From contig CALYRA010000028.1 of NCBI GenBank assembly GCA_945292135.1, forward strand, positions 1 through 8,106: a DNA stretch of 8,106 nt. Reading direction: 5' to 3'. The notes below the pieces were generated by a model. It was not told the DNA's origin. It made no database searches and was given only the letters and a program-made list of their open reading frames with translations. Below are positions 1-5,274 of the stretch, piece by piece (the first letter of the stretch is position 1; every line of letters starts with the position of its first letter). This DNA is from an uncultured Dysgonomonas sp. (GTDB taxonomy: Bacteria; Bacteroidota; Bacteroidia; Bacteroidales; Dysgonomonadaceae). The position numbers and the translations under genes were made by a program.

Positions 1-38
1 TACTTTTTGAATAAATGCAATAAATTGGGAAATATATT

Positions 39-593
39 ATGAAAAAAAGCTTGGCATATACCAAAACCGGGGATAAAGGAACGACCTCATTGGTTGGTGG
101 AACTCGCGTATCAAAGACACATGTAAGATTAGACGCGTATGGTACGATAGATGAATTAAATTCCTTTGTAGGTTTTTTAATATGCGCGATAACAGATAAG
201 AATGAATTGGAAGTACTTCGGTTCATACAACATAAATTATTTACGGTAGGATCGTATTTAGCGACCGAAACGGAAACGATGTCCGCTAAAGCAGCAAGTA
301 TTATTTCTGATCAGAATATTGAGTATATAGAAAAGCATATGGATGAAATAGATAGCAAACTTCCTGCTATCAGGCAGTTTGTCTTGCCGGGAGGGAGTGA
401 ATCAGCCTCCAGGGCACATATATGCCGTTCTGTTTGCAGAAGAGCTGAAAGATGTATGTATAGGGTCAAAGCGGATTATCCGGTAGAAGACAATATTCTC
501 AAGTTTGTAAACCGTCTTTCAGACTACTTTTTTTTGCTGGCTCGTAAAGAGTGTAATCTAAACGGCGAAGAAATATTCTGGAAACAAGACTGA
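39..593 (+). CDS. pduO: PduO-type cob(I)alamin adenosyltransferase
   Basis: This cytosolic enzyme moves the 5'-deoxyadenosyl group of ATP onto cob(I)alamin or its precursors, giving adenosylcobalamin (coenzyme B12). The 184 residues are the normal length for the PduO/MMAB family. The N-terminal ATP-binding signature YTKTGDKGTTSL is at residues 7-18. It is followed by RLDAYGTIDELNS (30-42), FVLPGGS (114-120), the arginine-rich helix RSVCRRAER (130-138) and NRLSDYFFLLAR (158-169), all family hallmarks in the usual order. The ATG at 39 places the ATP-binding signature close to the N-terminus, as expected. Only 38 bases precede it; they hold a near match to the -7 box (TACTTTTTG at 1, one base too long), and no cobalamin riboswitch fits in the visible part. 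The DUF2795 gene follows on the same strand after 61 bases. The family assignment is firm; whether salvage or de novo corrinoid is the substrate cannot be told. Confidence 0.95.
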   Translation: MKKSLAYTKTGDKGTTSLVGGTRVSKTHVRLDAYGTIDELNSFVGFLICAITDKNELEVLRFIQHKLFTVGSYLATETETMSAKAASIISDQNIEYIEKHMDEIDSKLPAIRQFVLPGGSESASRAHICRSVCRRAERCMYRVKADYPVEDNILKFVNRLSDYFFLLARKECNLNGEEIFWKQD

Positions 594-610
594 TTATTGA
601 AATATTATCT

Positions 611-618
611 TATTTTTG
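611..618 (+). promoter_or_regulatory. candidate -7 box for the DUF2795 gene
   Basis: TATTTTTG matches the Bacteroidetes -7 consensus TAnnTTTG exactly and lies 36 bases before the ATG at 655, leaving a leader of roughly 30 nt. No TTTG-like -33 element is visible at the usual spacing of 19-20 bases. The gene may therefore have its own start as well as read-through from the upstream adenosyltransferase gene. Confidence 0.4.
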
Positions 619-654
619 CGAAAAATACAAAGTAAAACCATTAAAAGTTAATAT

Positions 655-876
655 ATGTACTGGACATTAGAATTGGCTTCCAAATTGGAAGATGCTCCGT
701 GGCCTGCAACTAAAGAAGAATTAATAGATTTTGCTCAACGTTCAGGTGCTCCATTAGAAGTAATTGAAAATCTTCAGGAAATTGAAGATGAAGAAGAAAT
801 CTTTGATACAATTGAAGATATCTGGCCTGATTATCCTAGTAAAGAAGACTTTTTCTTTAACGAAGAAGAGTATTAA
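655..876 (+). CDS. small acidic DUF2795 protein
   Basis: A 73-residue soluble, very acidic protein with no signal peptide or membrane segment. It starts MYWTLELASKLEDAPWPATK and continues with a helical stretch, ELIDFAQRSGAPLEVIENLQEI (about 21-42), and a tail dominated by Asp and Glu with the FF and WP aromatic pairs (43-73). The pattern of a short helical core with W-P-A-T-K-E-E-L and A-P-L-E-V-I-E-N-L matches the DUF2795 family as found in Bacteroidetes, where it is a conserved small protein of unknown function. The ATG at 655 is the only good start, because the MYWTLELA beginning is itself typical. It follows the cobalamin adenosyltransferase gene on the same strand, possibly with its own promoter at 611. 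A hairpin terminator lies 45 bases after the stop. No function can be assigned. Confidence 0.85.
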   Translation: MYWTLELASKLEDAPWPATKEELIDFAQRSGAPLEVIENLQEIEDEEEIFDTIEDIWPDYPSKEDFFFNEEEY

Positions 877-920
877 CTCTGTAAAATTGTAAGACGCTTT
901 AAATAAAAGCATATATACAG

Positions 921-957
921 GAGATTAGAATAGCAAAGATTACTCTAATCTCTTTTT
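921..957 (+). terminator. rho-independent terminator after the DUF2795 gene
   Basis: A perfect 9-bp inverted repeat, GAGATTAGA (921-929) and TCTAATCTC (944-952), encloses a 14-base loop and runs straight into TTTTT followed by further T-rich sequence. It ends the adenosyltransferase/DUF2795 unit. The loop is longer than ideal, so strength is uncertain. Confidence 0.7.
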
Positions 958-964
958 ATTTTTT

Positions 965-1462
965 ATACCTTATCTTCAATAAATCAGAAGTATCTGTTTC
1001 AATTTTTCAATAATATAGACAGTAGATTTTGTATGATGGGTTTTAATATCTCTTTTTTTACATTACTTACGACGAGAGAATATCAGGTTTCTTATATAAC
1101 ATAGCGTCCTATCAATCCAATTATGCAAAAAATTGCACATGAAAAAACTACCATAAACATTCAACCGTTGTTATTGGATAATTTTGTACAGAGAAGATTT
1201 AAAATTATAAAATCTCCAATTCAATTTCCGCAACGCAGAAATAGAGTCTTTAATCCATCATTATAACTGACATTGGTATTAGTTGATTAACTATAAGTAT
1301 AAAACGTTATATACCATATATTTTTCTAATATAGAGTTCATACTATTTTCTTTTAAAATGAACTATAAATTGATATAGAAGAAAATCGGAATATTAATTT
1401 TCAAAAGTTAAAATGATTTTGTTAATAAAAAATAAATCACTATCGCCAAAGTAAGCCTTTTG
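965..1462. other. intergenic stretch with no recognisable gene
   Basis: About 500 very AT-rich bases between the terminator at 921-957 and the ecotin promoter. The longest ATG-started plus-strand frame I read is 1123-1266 (47 codons, beginning MQKIAHEKTT). It has no promoter box or family resemblance that I recognise. On the minus strand, stop-bounded frames of 28 codons occur at 1257-1171 (containing LRKLNWRFYNFKSSL) and 1062-976; both lack starts. They could be remnants of a decayed minus-strand gene, but open frames this short arise by chance. An imperfect inverted repeat, AGTTCAT (1335-1341) and ATGAACT (1358-1364), is present without a following T-run. No RNA gene or IS end was recognised. 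Confidence 0.6.
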
Positions 1463-1470
1463 TATCTTTG
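1463..1470 (+). promoter_or_regulatory. -7 promoter box for the ecotin gene
   Basis: TATCTTTG is an exact TAnnTTTG match, 36 bases before the ecotin ATG at 1507, giving a leader of about 30 nt. No clear TTTG is present 19-20 bases upstream. Identical TATCTTTG boxes stand before the DUF3332 gene (5222-5215) and the septum gene (6194), which supports this being the housekeeping element of this genome. Confidence 0.65.
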
Positions 1471-1506
1471 TTTGTCTTAATAAAAAGAAAATAAATAATT
1501 ATTTAT

Positions 1507-2007
1507 ATGAAACATTTTTGGAGAATTACATTTATTGTTACTTTTTTAAGTATATTTTTTTCTATGAGTATGAATGCCCAAACAATAGAAATTAAACCAA
1601 CTAAAGAGGCTGTGGATAACTTGAAATTTTATCCTTCAAGTGTAAATGACTATGTTAGATATGTAATTTATCTAAATCAATTGGAAGATGAAAATCTTTC
1701 TCAAGTTGAACTCATACCCGGAAAAATGATGGATGTTGACTGTAATGACCACCTATTGATGGGTGAGTTTTTAGAAGAAACAATAGATGGTTGGGGATAT
1801 ACATACTATATATTTAAATCAGAAGGAGAAGTCGCTTCCACAATGATGGCATGTCCGGGAGCAAAAGAAAATAAATTTGTTTCCGGCAAAACATTAATGG
1901 TAAGATATAATAGTAGATTACCCCTTGTTGTCTATTTACCAAAGGATATGGATTTGAAATATAAACTATGGATGGTAACACAGGAACTTTCGGCTGAAAA
2001 ACAATAA
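1507..2007 (+). CDS. eco: ecotin, secreted serine-protease inhibitor
   Basis: Ecotin is a homodimeric inhibitor of trypsin-fold serine proteases that acts in the periplasm. Residues 1-24 form a signal peptide with likely cleavage after SMNA. The mature part follows E. coli ecotin throughout: VELIPGKMMDVDCN (67-80), DGWGYTYYIF (94-103), STMMACP (111-117), FVSGKTLMVRYNSRLPLVVY (124-143) and DLKYKLW (149-155). The reactive loop keeps the broad-specificity P1-P1' pair Met113-Met114. Cys79 and Cys116 match the disulphide that holds this loop. RYNSR at 133-137 corresponds to the secondary binding loop (RYNSK in E. coli). The 166 residues compare with 162 in E. coli. The gene is monocistronic, with its own -7 box at 1463 and a strong terminator at 2028. 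No trypsin-like protease is encoded in the window, so the likely targets are host, competitor or predator proteases; that is inference. The family call is firm from recognition of the motifs. Confidence 0.93.
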   Translation: MKHFWRITFIVTFLSIFFSMSMNAQTIEIKPTKEAVDNLKFYPSSVNDYVRYVIYLNQLEDENLSQVELIPGKMMDVDCNDHLLMGEFLEETIDGWGYTYYIFKSEGEVASTMMACPGAKENKFVSGKTLMVRYNSRLPLVVYLPKDMDLKYKLWMVTQELSAEKQ

Positions 2008-2027
2008 GAATAATATGTATTAAATAT

Positions 2028-2056
2028 AAAAGGCTAACAAAACGTTAGCCTTTTTT
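2028..2056 (+). terminator. strong rho-independent terminator after ecotin
   Basis: A perfect 11-bp stem, AAAAGGCTAAC (2028-2038) with GTTAGCCTTTT (2044-2054), carries a five-base loop AAAAC and a T-tract at 2051-2056. It starts 20 bases after the ecotin stop codon and isolates ecotin from the next gene. Confidence 0.9.
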
Positions 2057-2092
2057 ATTATTAAAATAAAACTAATTATTAAATTCATTTTT

Positions 2093-2110
2093 TAAGAACC
2101 GAAGTTCTTA
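2093..2110. repeat. 18-bp palindrome abutting the lipoprotein promoter
   Basis: TAAGAAC (2093-2099) and GTTCTTA (2104-2110) are perfect inverted copies separated by CGAA. The right arm ends at the base before the -7 box at 2111, so the palindrome fills the spacer where RNA polymerase sits. This suits a repressor operator. Read as RNA it would be a 7-bp hairpin with a four-base loop followed by T-rich sequence, so a weak second terminator is the alternative. Confidence 0.5.
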
Positions 2111-2118
2111 TAATTTTG
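2111..2118 (+). promoter_or_regulatory. -7 promoter box for the lipoprotein operon
   Basis: TAATTTTG matches TAnnTTTG exactly and lies 28 bases before the ATG at 2147. A T-run at 2088-2093 occupies the place of the -33 element. It is the only good promoter signal before the lipoprotein, HAD hydrolase and dehydrogenase genes. Confidence 0.55.
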
Positions 2119-2146
2119 TTTTTTATTAAAATCAAATCGAAAAAAT

Positions 2147-2629
2147 ATGAAATACAAAATTATTATATCGGCTATTATTATTTCATTCTTATTTGTAACA
2201 TGTAAAACAAATGGGAGTAAATCCGAAAATAAAGAAAAAAGTAAAAATATGACAGTTTCTAAAAAAGAAATACCATTTAATGTGGCAAATAATTATTACG
2301 TCAAAAACAATATAGATAAAGATTTCATGACCCTGACAATATTTACTCAAGAAGATTTTGATAAATATTTTGGAATGGCTGCTACAATGGGGGAAAACGG
2401 TAAACCAACAACAATTAATTTTTCGGAAGAATATGTTATAGCAGTTATAGGTAAAGAGTCTGATTTCACAACTATCATTACTCCGGAATCATTATTTCAA
2501 AACGGAAACGCTATTGATTTTACATATGTTATTAGAGAAGAGAAAAAAGAGACATATAAATCACGCACGCCCTTAATATTAATAGTAAATAAAGAATATA
2601 AAGGGGATATCAATTTTATACAAAAATAA
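2147..2629 (+). CDS. small lipoprotein, conserved hypothetical type
   Basis: A 160-residue exported protein of unknown function. The N-terminus (MKYKIIISAIIISFLFVTC) is a basic start plus hydrophobic core ending at Cys19, a probable lipidation site, although Phe rather than Leu stands at -3. Lys-, Ser- and Glu-rich linker sequence covers residues 20-42. No acidic surface-export signal follows the cysteine, so the protein may face the periplasm. The globular part runs from about 43 to the end, with alternating hydrophobic residues suggesting beta strands. Recognisable blocks are EDFDKYFGMAATMGENGKPT, INFSEEYVIAVIG and TPLILIVNKEYKG. The strand pattern, with a 'Fs-e-VIAV-G' step and a C-terminal 'P-lilvnk' strand, loosely resembles the PrcB C-terminal domain, but the glycine-rich centre of that domain is missing, so I do not name it so. 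It has its own promoter and a palindrome upstream, and probably leads a unit with the next two genes (25- and 11-base gaps). Confidence 0.75.
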   Translation: MKYKIIISAIIISFLFVTCKTNGSKSENKEKSKNMTVSKKEIPFNVANNYYVKNNIDKDFMTLTIFTQEDFDKYFGMAATMGENGKPTTINFSEEYVIAVIGKESDFTTIITPESLFQNGNAIDFTYVIREEKKETYKSRTPLILIVNKEYKGDINFIQK

Positions 2630-2654
2630 TATAAAGAATTACGATTAAAACCAC

Positions 2655-3074
2655 ATGGATATATGTTTAGACTTTGACGGGACTTGTGTATCCCACGAAT
2701 TTCCGGATATAGGAAAGGACATCGGAGCGATACCCGTTTTGAGAGAATTGGTTGCGAATGGACATAGATTAATTCTATTTACCATGCGTAGCGATCGAAA
2801 AAAGAAAAAGAAAGTAGATGGAATAGAGGTCATTATAGAAGAAAATGTATTGACAGAGGCAATAGCTTGGTTTGAAAGAAACGAAATCCCACTTTATGGC
2901 GTACAAAAGAATCCCATGCAACGTTTTTGGACATCTTCGCCCAAAGCCTATGGACATTTATATATAGATGACGCTAACTTAGGCTGTCCTTTAATTTATG
3001 ATGAAGAGTGCGAACGACCATATGTAGATTGGGCAAAAGTTCGCGAATTATTGCAAGAAAAAGGAATCTTATAA
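2655..3074 (+). CDS. HAD-superfamily small hydrolase (capless)
   Basis: A 139-residue cytosolic protein with the catalytic motifs of the haloacid-dehalogenase superfamily. Motif I is LDFDGT, with nucleophile Asp6 and acid/base Asp8. Motif II is the Thr43 of LFTMRSD, after strand HRLILF. The C-terminal acidic motif is YIDDANLG, with Asp105 and Asp106 for magnesium. Lys85 or Lys98 could be the motif III lysine. There is no room for a cap domain, which is typical of the short HAD proteins of Bacteroidetes that act on small phosphorylated compounds or have no known substrate. Residues 47-54 (DRKKKKKV) are encoded by an A-rich run at about 2799-2813, yet the frame stays open. The ATG at 2655 is four residues before motif I and is the natural start. 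The gene lies 25 bases after the lipoprotein gene and 11 before the dehydrogenase, and is probably co-transcribed with both. Hydrolase class is firm; substrate unknown. Confidence 0.82.
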   Translation: MDICLDFDGTCVSHEFPDIGKDIGAIPVLRELVANGHRLILFTMRSDRKKKKKVDGIEVIIEENVLTEAIAWFERNEIPLYGVQKNPMQRFWTSSPKAYGHLYIDDANLGCPLIYDEECERPYVDWAKVRELLQEKGIL

Positions 3075-3085
3075 AAATAATACTT

Positions 3086-4036
3086 ATGAAAAAGATATTA
3101 ATGGGTTATAACTTCAAACGTGAAGGTTTTAAAGCGCTTGAAGGTAAGTTCGAAATGATATATCCCGAAAATAAGCATTTTACTAAAAGTGAAGTTATAG
3201 AGAGAATAGCAGAGGTGGAAATTCTTATACCTAACTTTTCATTTCAGACAGATAAAGATATAATTGATGCCGGAAAGAATCTGAAATTGATAGCTAACTT
3301 TGGCGTAGGATATAATAATATTGACGTAGATTATGCTACCCAAAAAGGTATTACTGTGACAAATACCCCTTATTCGGTATTAGAACCTACCGCAGAATTA
3401 TGCTTCGCTTTGATAATGGCTACCGCTCGTCGTATAGGATTTTATAATAACAAACTTCACAGTGATGAAAGAATAGGTTGGGGGCTATTCGATAATCTCG
3501 GATTACCTATTTATGGGCAGACTTTGGGTATCTATGGAATGGGACGAATCGGTCAGGCAGTAGCAAGAAGAGCAGTCGCGTCGGGAATGAAAATAATCTA
3601 TTGTAATCGTCATCGATTAGATAAAGCTATTGAAAATAAATACAACGCTAAATTTGTTGATTTTGAAACTTTGATAAAGGAATCGGATTTTATCTCGCTA
3701 AATGCCCCAGCAACAGCCGAAACTTTCCATTTGATAGGGGAGAGTGAATTAAAGAAAATGAAGAAAACCGCAATCTTAATCAATACCGCTCGAGGAAGCT
3801 TAGTTGACGAACAAGCGCTTATTAAAGCGTTGGAAAAAGAAGAAATTTTTGCCGCAGGACTTGATGTGTTTGAAAAAGAACCTAAGATTCCTGAAGAGTT
3901 AAAGAAATTTGAGAATGTAATTTTTACTCCACATGCCGGAACTCAAACTTATGCGGGAAGAATAGATATGGAGAAGGAAGTTTCACAAAATATAATTAAC
4001 TTCTTTGAAGGAGGAGAAATAAGTAGGGTGAATTAA
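3086..4036 (+). CDS. D-isomer-specific 2-hydroxyacid dehydrogenase
   Basis: A cytosolic NAD(P)-dependent oxidoreductase that interconverts a 2-keto acid and a D-2-hydroxy acid. The substrate domain spans roughly 1-100 and the end of the chain; the Rossmann domain spans about 101-285. The dinucleotide motif is GIYGMGRIG (148-156). The catalytic triad is Arg236 (NTARGSLVD), Glu265 (DVFEKEP) and His283 (TPHAGT). After the second Rossmann strand the sequence reads CNRHR (173-177), with no acidic residue, which favours NADP(H); this is inference. The open frame extends upstream to 3008, but those codons overlap the HAD gene in another frame and have no homology. Starting at ATG 3086 gives the typical 316 residues beginning MKKILMGYNF. 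It follows the HAD gene by 11 bases. Glyoxylate/hydroxypyruvate reductase is the nearest functional guess; 3-phosphoglycerate dehydrogenase is less likely because the C-terminal ACT domain is absent. Confidence 0.9.
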   Translation: MKKILMGYNFKREGFKALEGKFEMIYPENKHFTKSEVIERIAEVEILIPNFSFQTDKDIIDAGKNLKLIANFGVGYNNIDVDYATQKGITVTNTPYSVLEPTAELCFALIMATARRIGFYNNKLHSDERIGWGLFDNLGLPIYGQTLGIYGMGRIGQAVARRAVASGMKIIYCNRHRLDKAIENKYNAKFVDFETLIKESDFISLNAPATAETFHLIGESELKKMKKTAILINTARGSLVDEQALIKALEKEEIFAAGLDVFEKEPKIPEELKKFENVIFTPHAGTQTYAGRIDMEKEVSQNIINFFEGGEISRVN

Positions 4037-4079
4037 TAGAATTTGAATAATAAACTAAATTTCAGAGTTCACCCTTTTT
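4025..4079 (+). terminator. possible terminator between convergent genes
   Basis: AGGGTGAA (4025-4032) and TTCACCCT (4068-4075) are perfect 8-bp inverted copies followed by a T-tract ending at 4079. The left arm lies in the last codons of the dehydrogenase, and the right arm overlaps the 3' end of the phosphatase gene on the other strand. The 35-base loop is long, so termination efficiency is doubtful. No other hairpin is visible between these tail-to-tail genes. Confidence 0.4.
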
Positions 4080-4541
4080 AATTTTATCCAATAAACCTTC
4101 GCAAGCATCTTCCAACAAATCCAAAACTAACTCAAATCCATCCGCTCCGGAATAATAAGGATCGGGGATATGGTCGTGTCCGTAATTAACAGAAAAATCT
4201 ACCATCCGATAAACCTTTTTCTCCGCTTCCAAATCCGGCGCTAAACGCATTATATTATGATAATTGCTGTCATCCATAGCAATTATCATATCAAACCGCT
4301 CAAAATCATTTTGACTAAGCTTGCGAGAAATAGAATCAAATTTGTATCCTCGTCGAGCCCCATGATGCCGCATACGGGAATCAGGCAAAGCGCCATTGTG
4401 ATATCCTCCCGTGCCGGCAGAGTCTATTGTAATATTATCTTCTAAACCTTCTTCCTTTATCTTTTTTTTCAAAATACCCTCTGCCGCAGGCGAACGGCAG
4501 ATATTTCCCAAACAGACAAAGAGAATACGATAATTTTTCAT
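4062..4541 (-). CDS. low-molecular-weight protein-tyrosine phosphatase
   Basis: A cytosolic phosphatase of 159 residues, the usual size, that removes phosphate from phosphotyrosine via a cysteinyl-phosphate intermediate. The P-loop CLGNICRS has Cys10 as nucleophile and Arg16 binding phosphate. The general acid is Asp127 in DPYY (127-130). Other family landmarks are SAGTGGYHNG (41-50), PDSR (53-56) and MIIAMDDSNY (85-94). The P-loop and GYHNG block are of the eukaryote-like class rather than the Wzb class dedicated to capsule kinases, and no capsule or tyrosine-kinase gene is nearby, so the target is unknown. The ATG at 4541 sits nine codons before the P-loop cysteine, as normal. Upstream lies the terminator of the DUF3332 gene at 4598-4569. 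No good -7 box is seen in the remaining 27 bases, so the promoter is unresolved. Confidence 0.93.
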   Translation of the reverse strand: MKNYRILFVCLGNICRSPAAEGILKKKIKEEGLEDNITIDSAGTGGYHNGALPDSRMRHHGARRGYKFDSISRKLSQNDFERFDMIIAMDDSNYHNIMRLAPDLEAEKKVYRMVDFSVNYGHDHIPDPYYSGADGFELVLDLLEDACEGLLDKIKKGEL

Positions 4542-4568
4542 AAATTCCTATAAATTAATCTATTATTG

Positions 4569-4598
4569 AAAAAGCATATAGTTTTGATCTATATGCTT
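4569..4598 (-). terminator. rho-independent terminator of the DUF3332 gene
   Basis: On the minus strand a perfect 10-bp stem, AAGCATATAG with CTATATGCTT, closes a seven-base loop and continues into a five-T tract (4573-4569). It begins 24 bases after the stop of the DUF3332 gene and separates it from the phosphatase gene. Confidence 0.75.
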
Positions 4599-4622
4599 AA
4601 TACAATTATTTAAATTAAATAT

Positions 4623-5171
4623 TTATTTAGATGCTAAATACACATTATCAAATACTGATTGTTTAAATGCAAGAACACCACTTTCAGATATTTCAAATTT
4701 CTTTTCCTCTCCGTTCGGAAGGTATACTATAGCATTATCTTTATCTTCAAACTTAATTAGTTTTTTTGTTTCATTCGCTGTTACAGCGCTCCATGTGTTA
4801 GAATCTTTATCATATACAAGATTCATTTCTTCTCCAGATTCATTTTCAATATGGTAACCATTTTCTAAAGTTTCTACAGTATAAATACCATCCTTACCTT
4901 GTACTTTCTTTATGATTCCTGCTTCAACAGGATTGTCTCCTGACCAAAATTCTATTGAATTGATCACTAAAATATCGGCAAGGATACAAACTTCATATAC
5001 CGGAACAATCCAAAACGCAACGAAAACAACTTCATTTGCAAATTTACTATCGATGGTTTGATTCCAAGACAAAAGTTTTCGTGATAAGTTAAATGATCCT
5101 ATACAAGATGAAAATAAGATGCTGCTTGACAAGGCTATGACTGTAGCGACAGAGAAAAAATATTTCTTCAT
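4623..5171 (-). CDS. DUF3332 lipoprotein
   Basis: A 182-residue envelope protein of unknown function. Residues 1-22 are a lipoprotein-type signal (MKKYFFSVATVIALSSSILF, then SS) ending at Cys23. Directly after the cysteine comes the signature of DUF3332: IGSFNLSRKLLSWNQTI (24-40), then FANEVVFVAFWIVPVYEVC (44-62), ILADILVINSIEFWSGDNP (63-81). The last two blocks are a long hydrophobic stretch that could insert in or lie on a membrane. The C-terminal 90 residues look like beta strands with repeated 'G-x-Y-x-V' and 'E-E-K-K-F-E-I' type steps. In this family the protein is usually a single-gene unit, and here too it has its own -7 box (5222-5215) and terminator (4598-4569). The ATG at 5171 gives a normal signal peptide. 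Role not known. Confidence 0.85.
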   Translation of the reverse strand: MKKYFFSVATVIALSSSILFSSCIGSFNLSRKLLSWNQTIDSKFANEVVFVAFWIVPVYEVCILADILVINSIEFWSGDNPVEAGIIKKVQGKDGIYTVETLENGYHIENESGEEMNLVYDKDSNTWSAVTANETKKLIKFEDKDNAIVYLPNGEEKKFEISESGVLAFKQSVFDNVYLASK

Positions 5172-5214
5172 AATATATATTTATTATTAGTTATACTTAT
5201 TTGTAATTCTATGG

Positions 5215-5222
5215 CAAAGATA
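5215..5222 (-). promoter_or_regulatory. -7 promoter box for the DUF3332 gene
   Basis: Read on the minus strand the bases are TATCTTTG, an exact TAnnTTTG match lying 43 bases before the ATG at 5171. This leaves a leader of about 35-38 nt. No distinct -33 TTTG is visible. Confidence 0.6.
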
Positions 5223-5255
5223 AAGTATTGAGATTTTAATTTTAAGAATAAATTT

Positions 5256-5274
5256 AAAAAAAAAGTTATCTTTT
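5256..5274 (-). terminator. weak candidate terminator of xerD
   Basis: On the minus strand AAAAG-ATAA-CTTTT forms a five-base-pair hairpin over the xerD stop codon and runs into a nine-T tract. The stem has only one G-C pair, so it may not fold stably. No other terminator is seen between xerD and the DUF3332 promoter. Confidence 0.25.

Noticed and set aside
1..38. Possible cobalamin riboswitch or promoter before the adenosyltransferase gene
   Set aside because: Only 38 bases are available, too few for a riboswitch, and TACTTTTTG misses the -7 consensus spacing by one base.
896..910. Small hairpin GCTTT-AAATA-AAAGC after the DUF2795 gene
   Set aside because: Only five pairs and no T-run; the better terminator is at 921-957.
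1123..1266. 47-codon plus-strand frame beginning MQKIAHEKTT
   Set aside because: No -7 box before it, no recognisable family, and its length is near that expected by chance in AT-rich sequence.
2645..2957. Minus-strand frames antisense to the HAD gene
   Set aside because: The plus strand carries the clear HAD catalytic motifs; the antisense frames have no motif support.
3008..3085. N-terminal extension of the dehydrogenase frame
   Set aside because: These 26 codons overlap the HAD gene in another frame, resemble no family sequence, and the ATG at 3086 gives the standard N-terminus and length.
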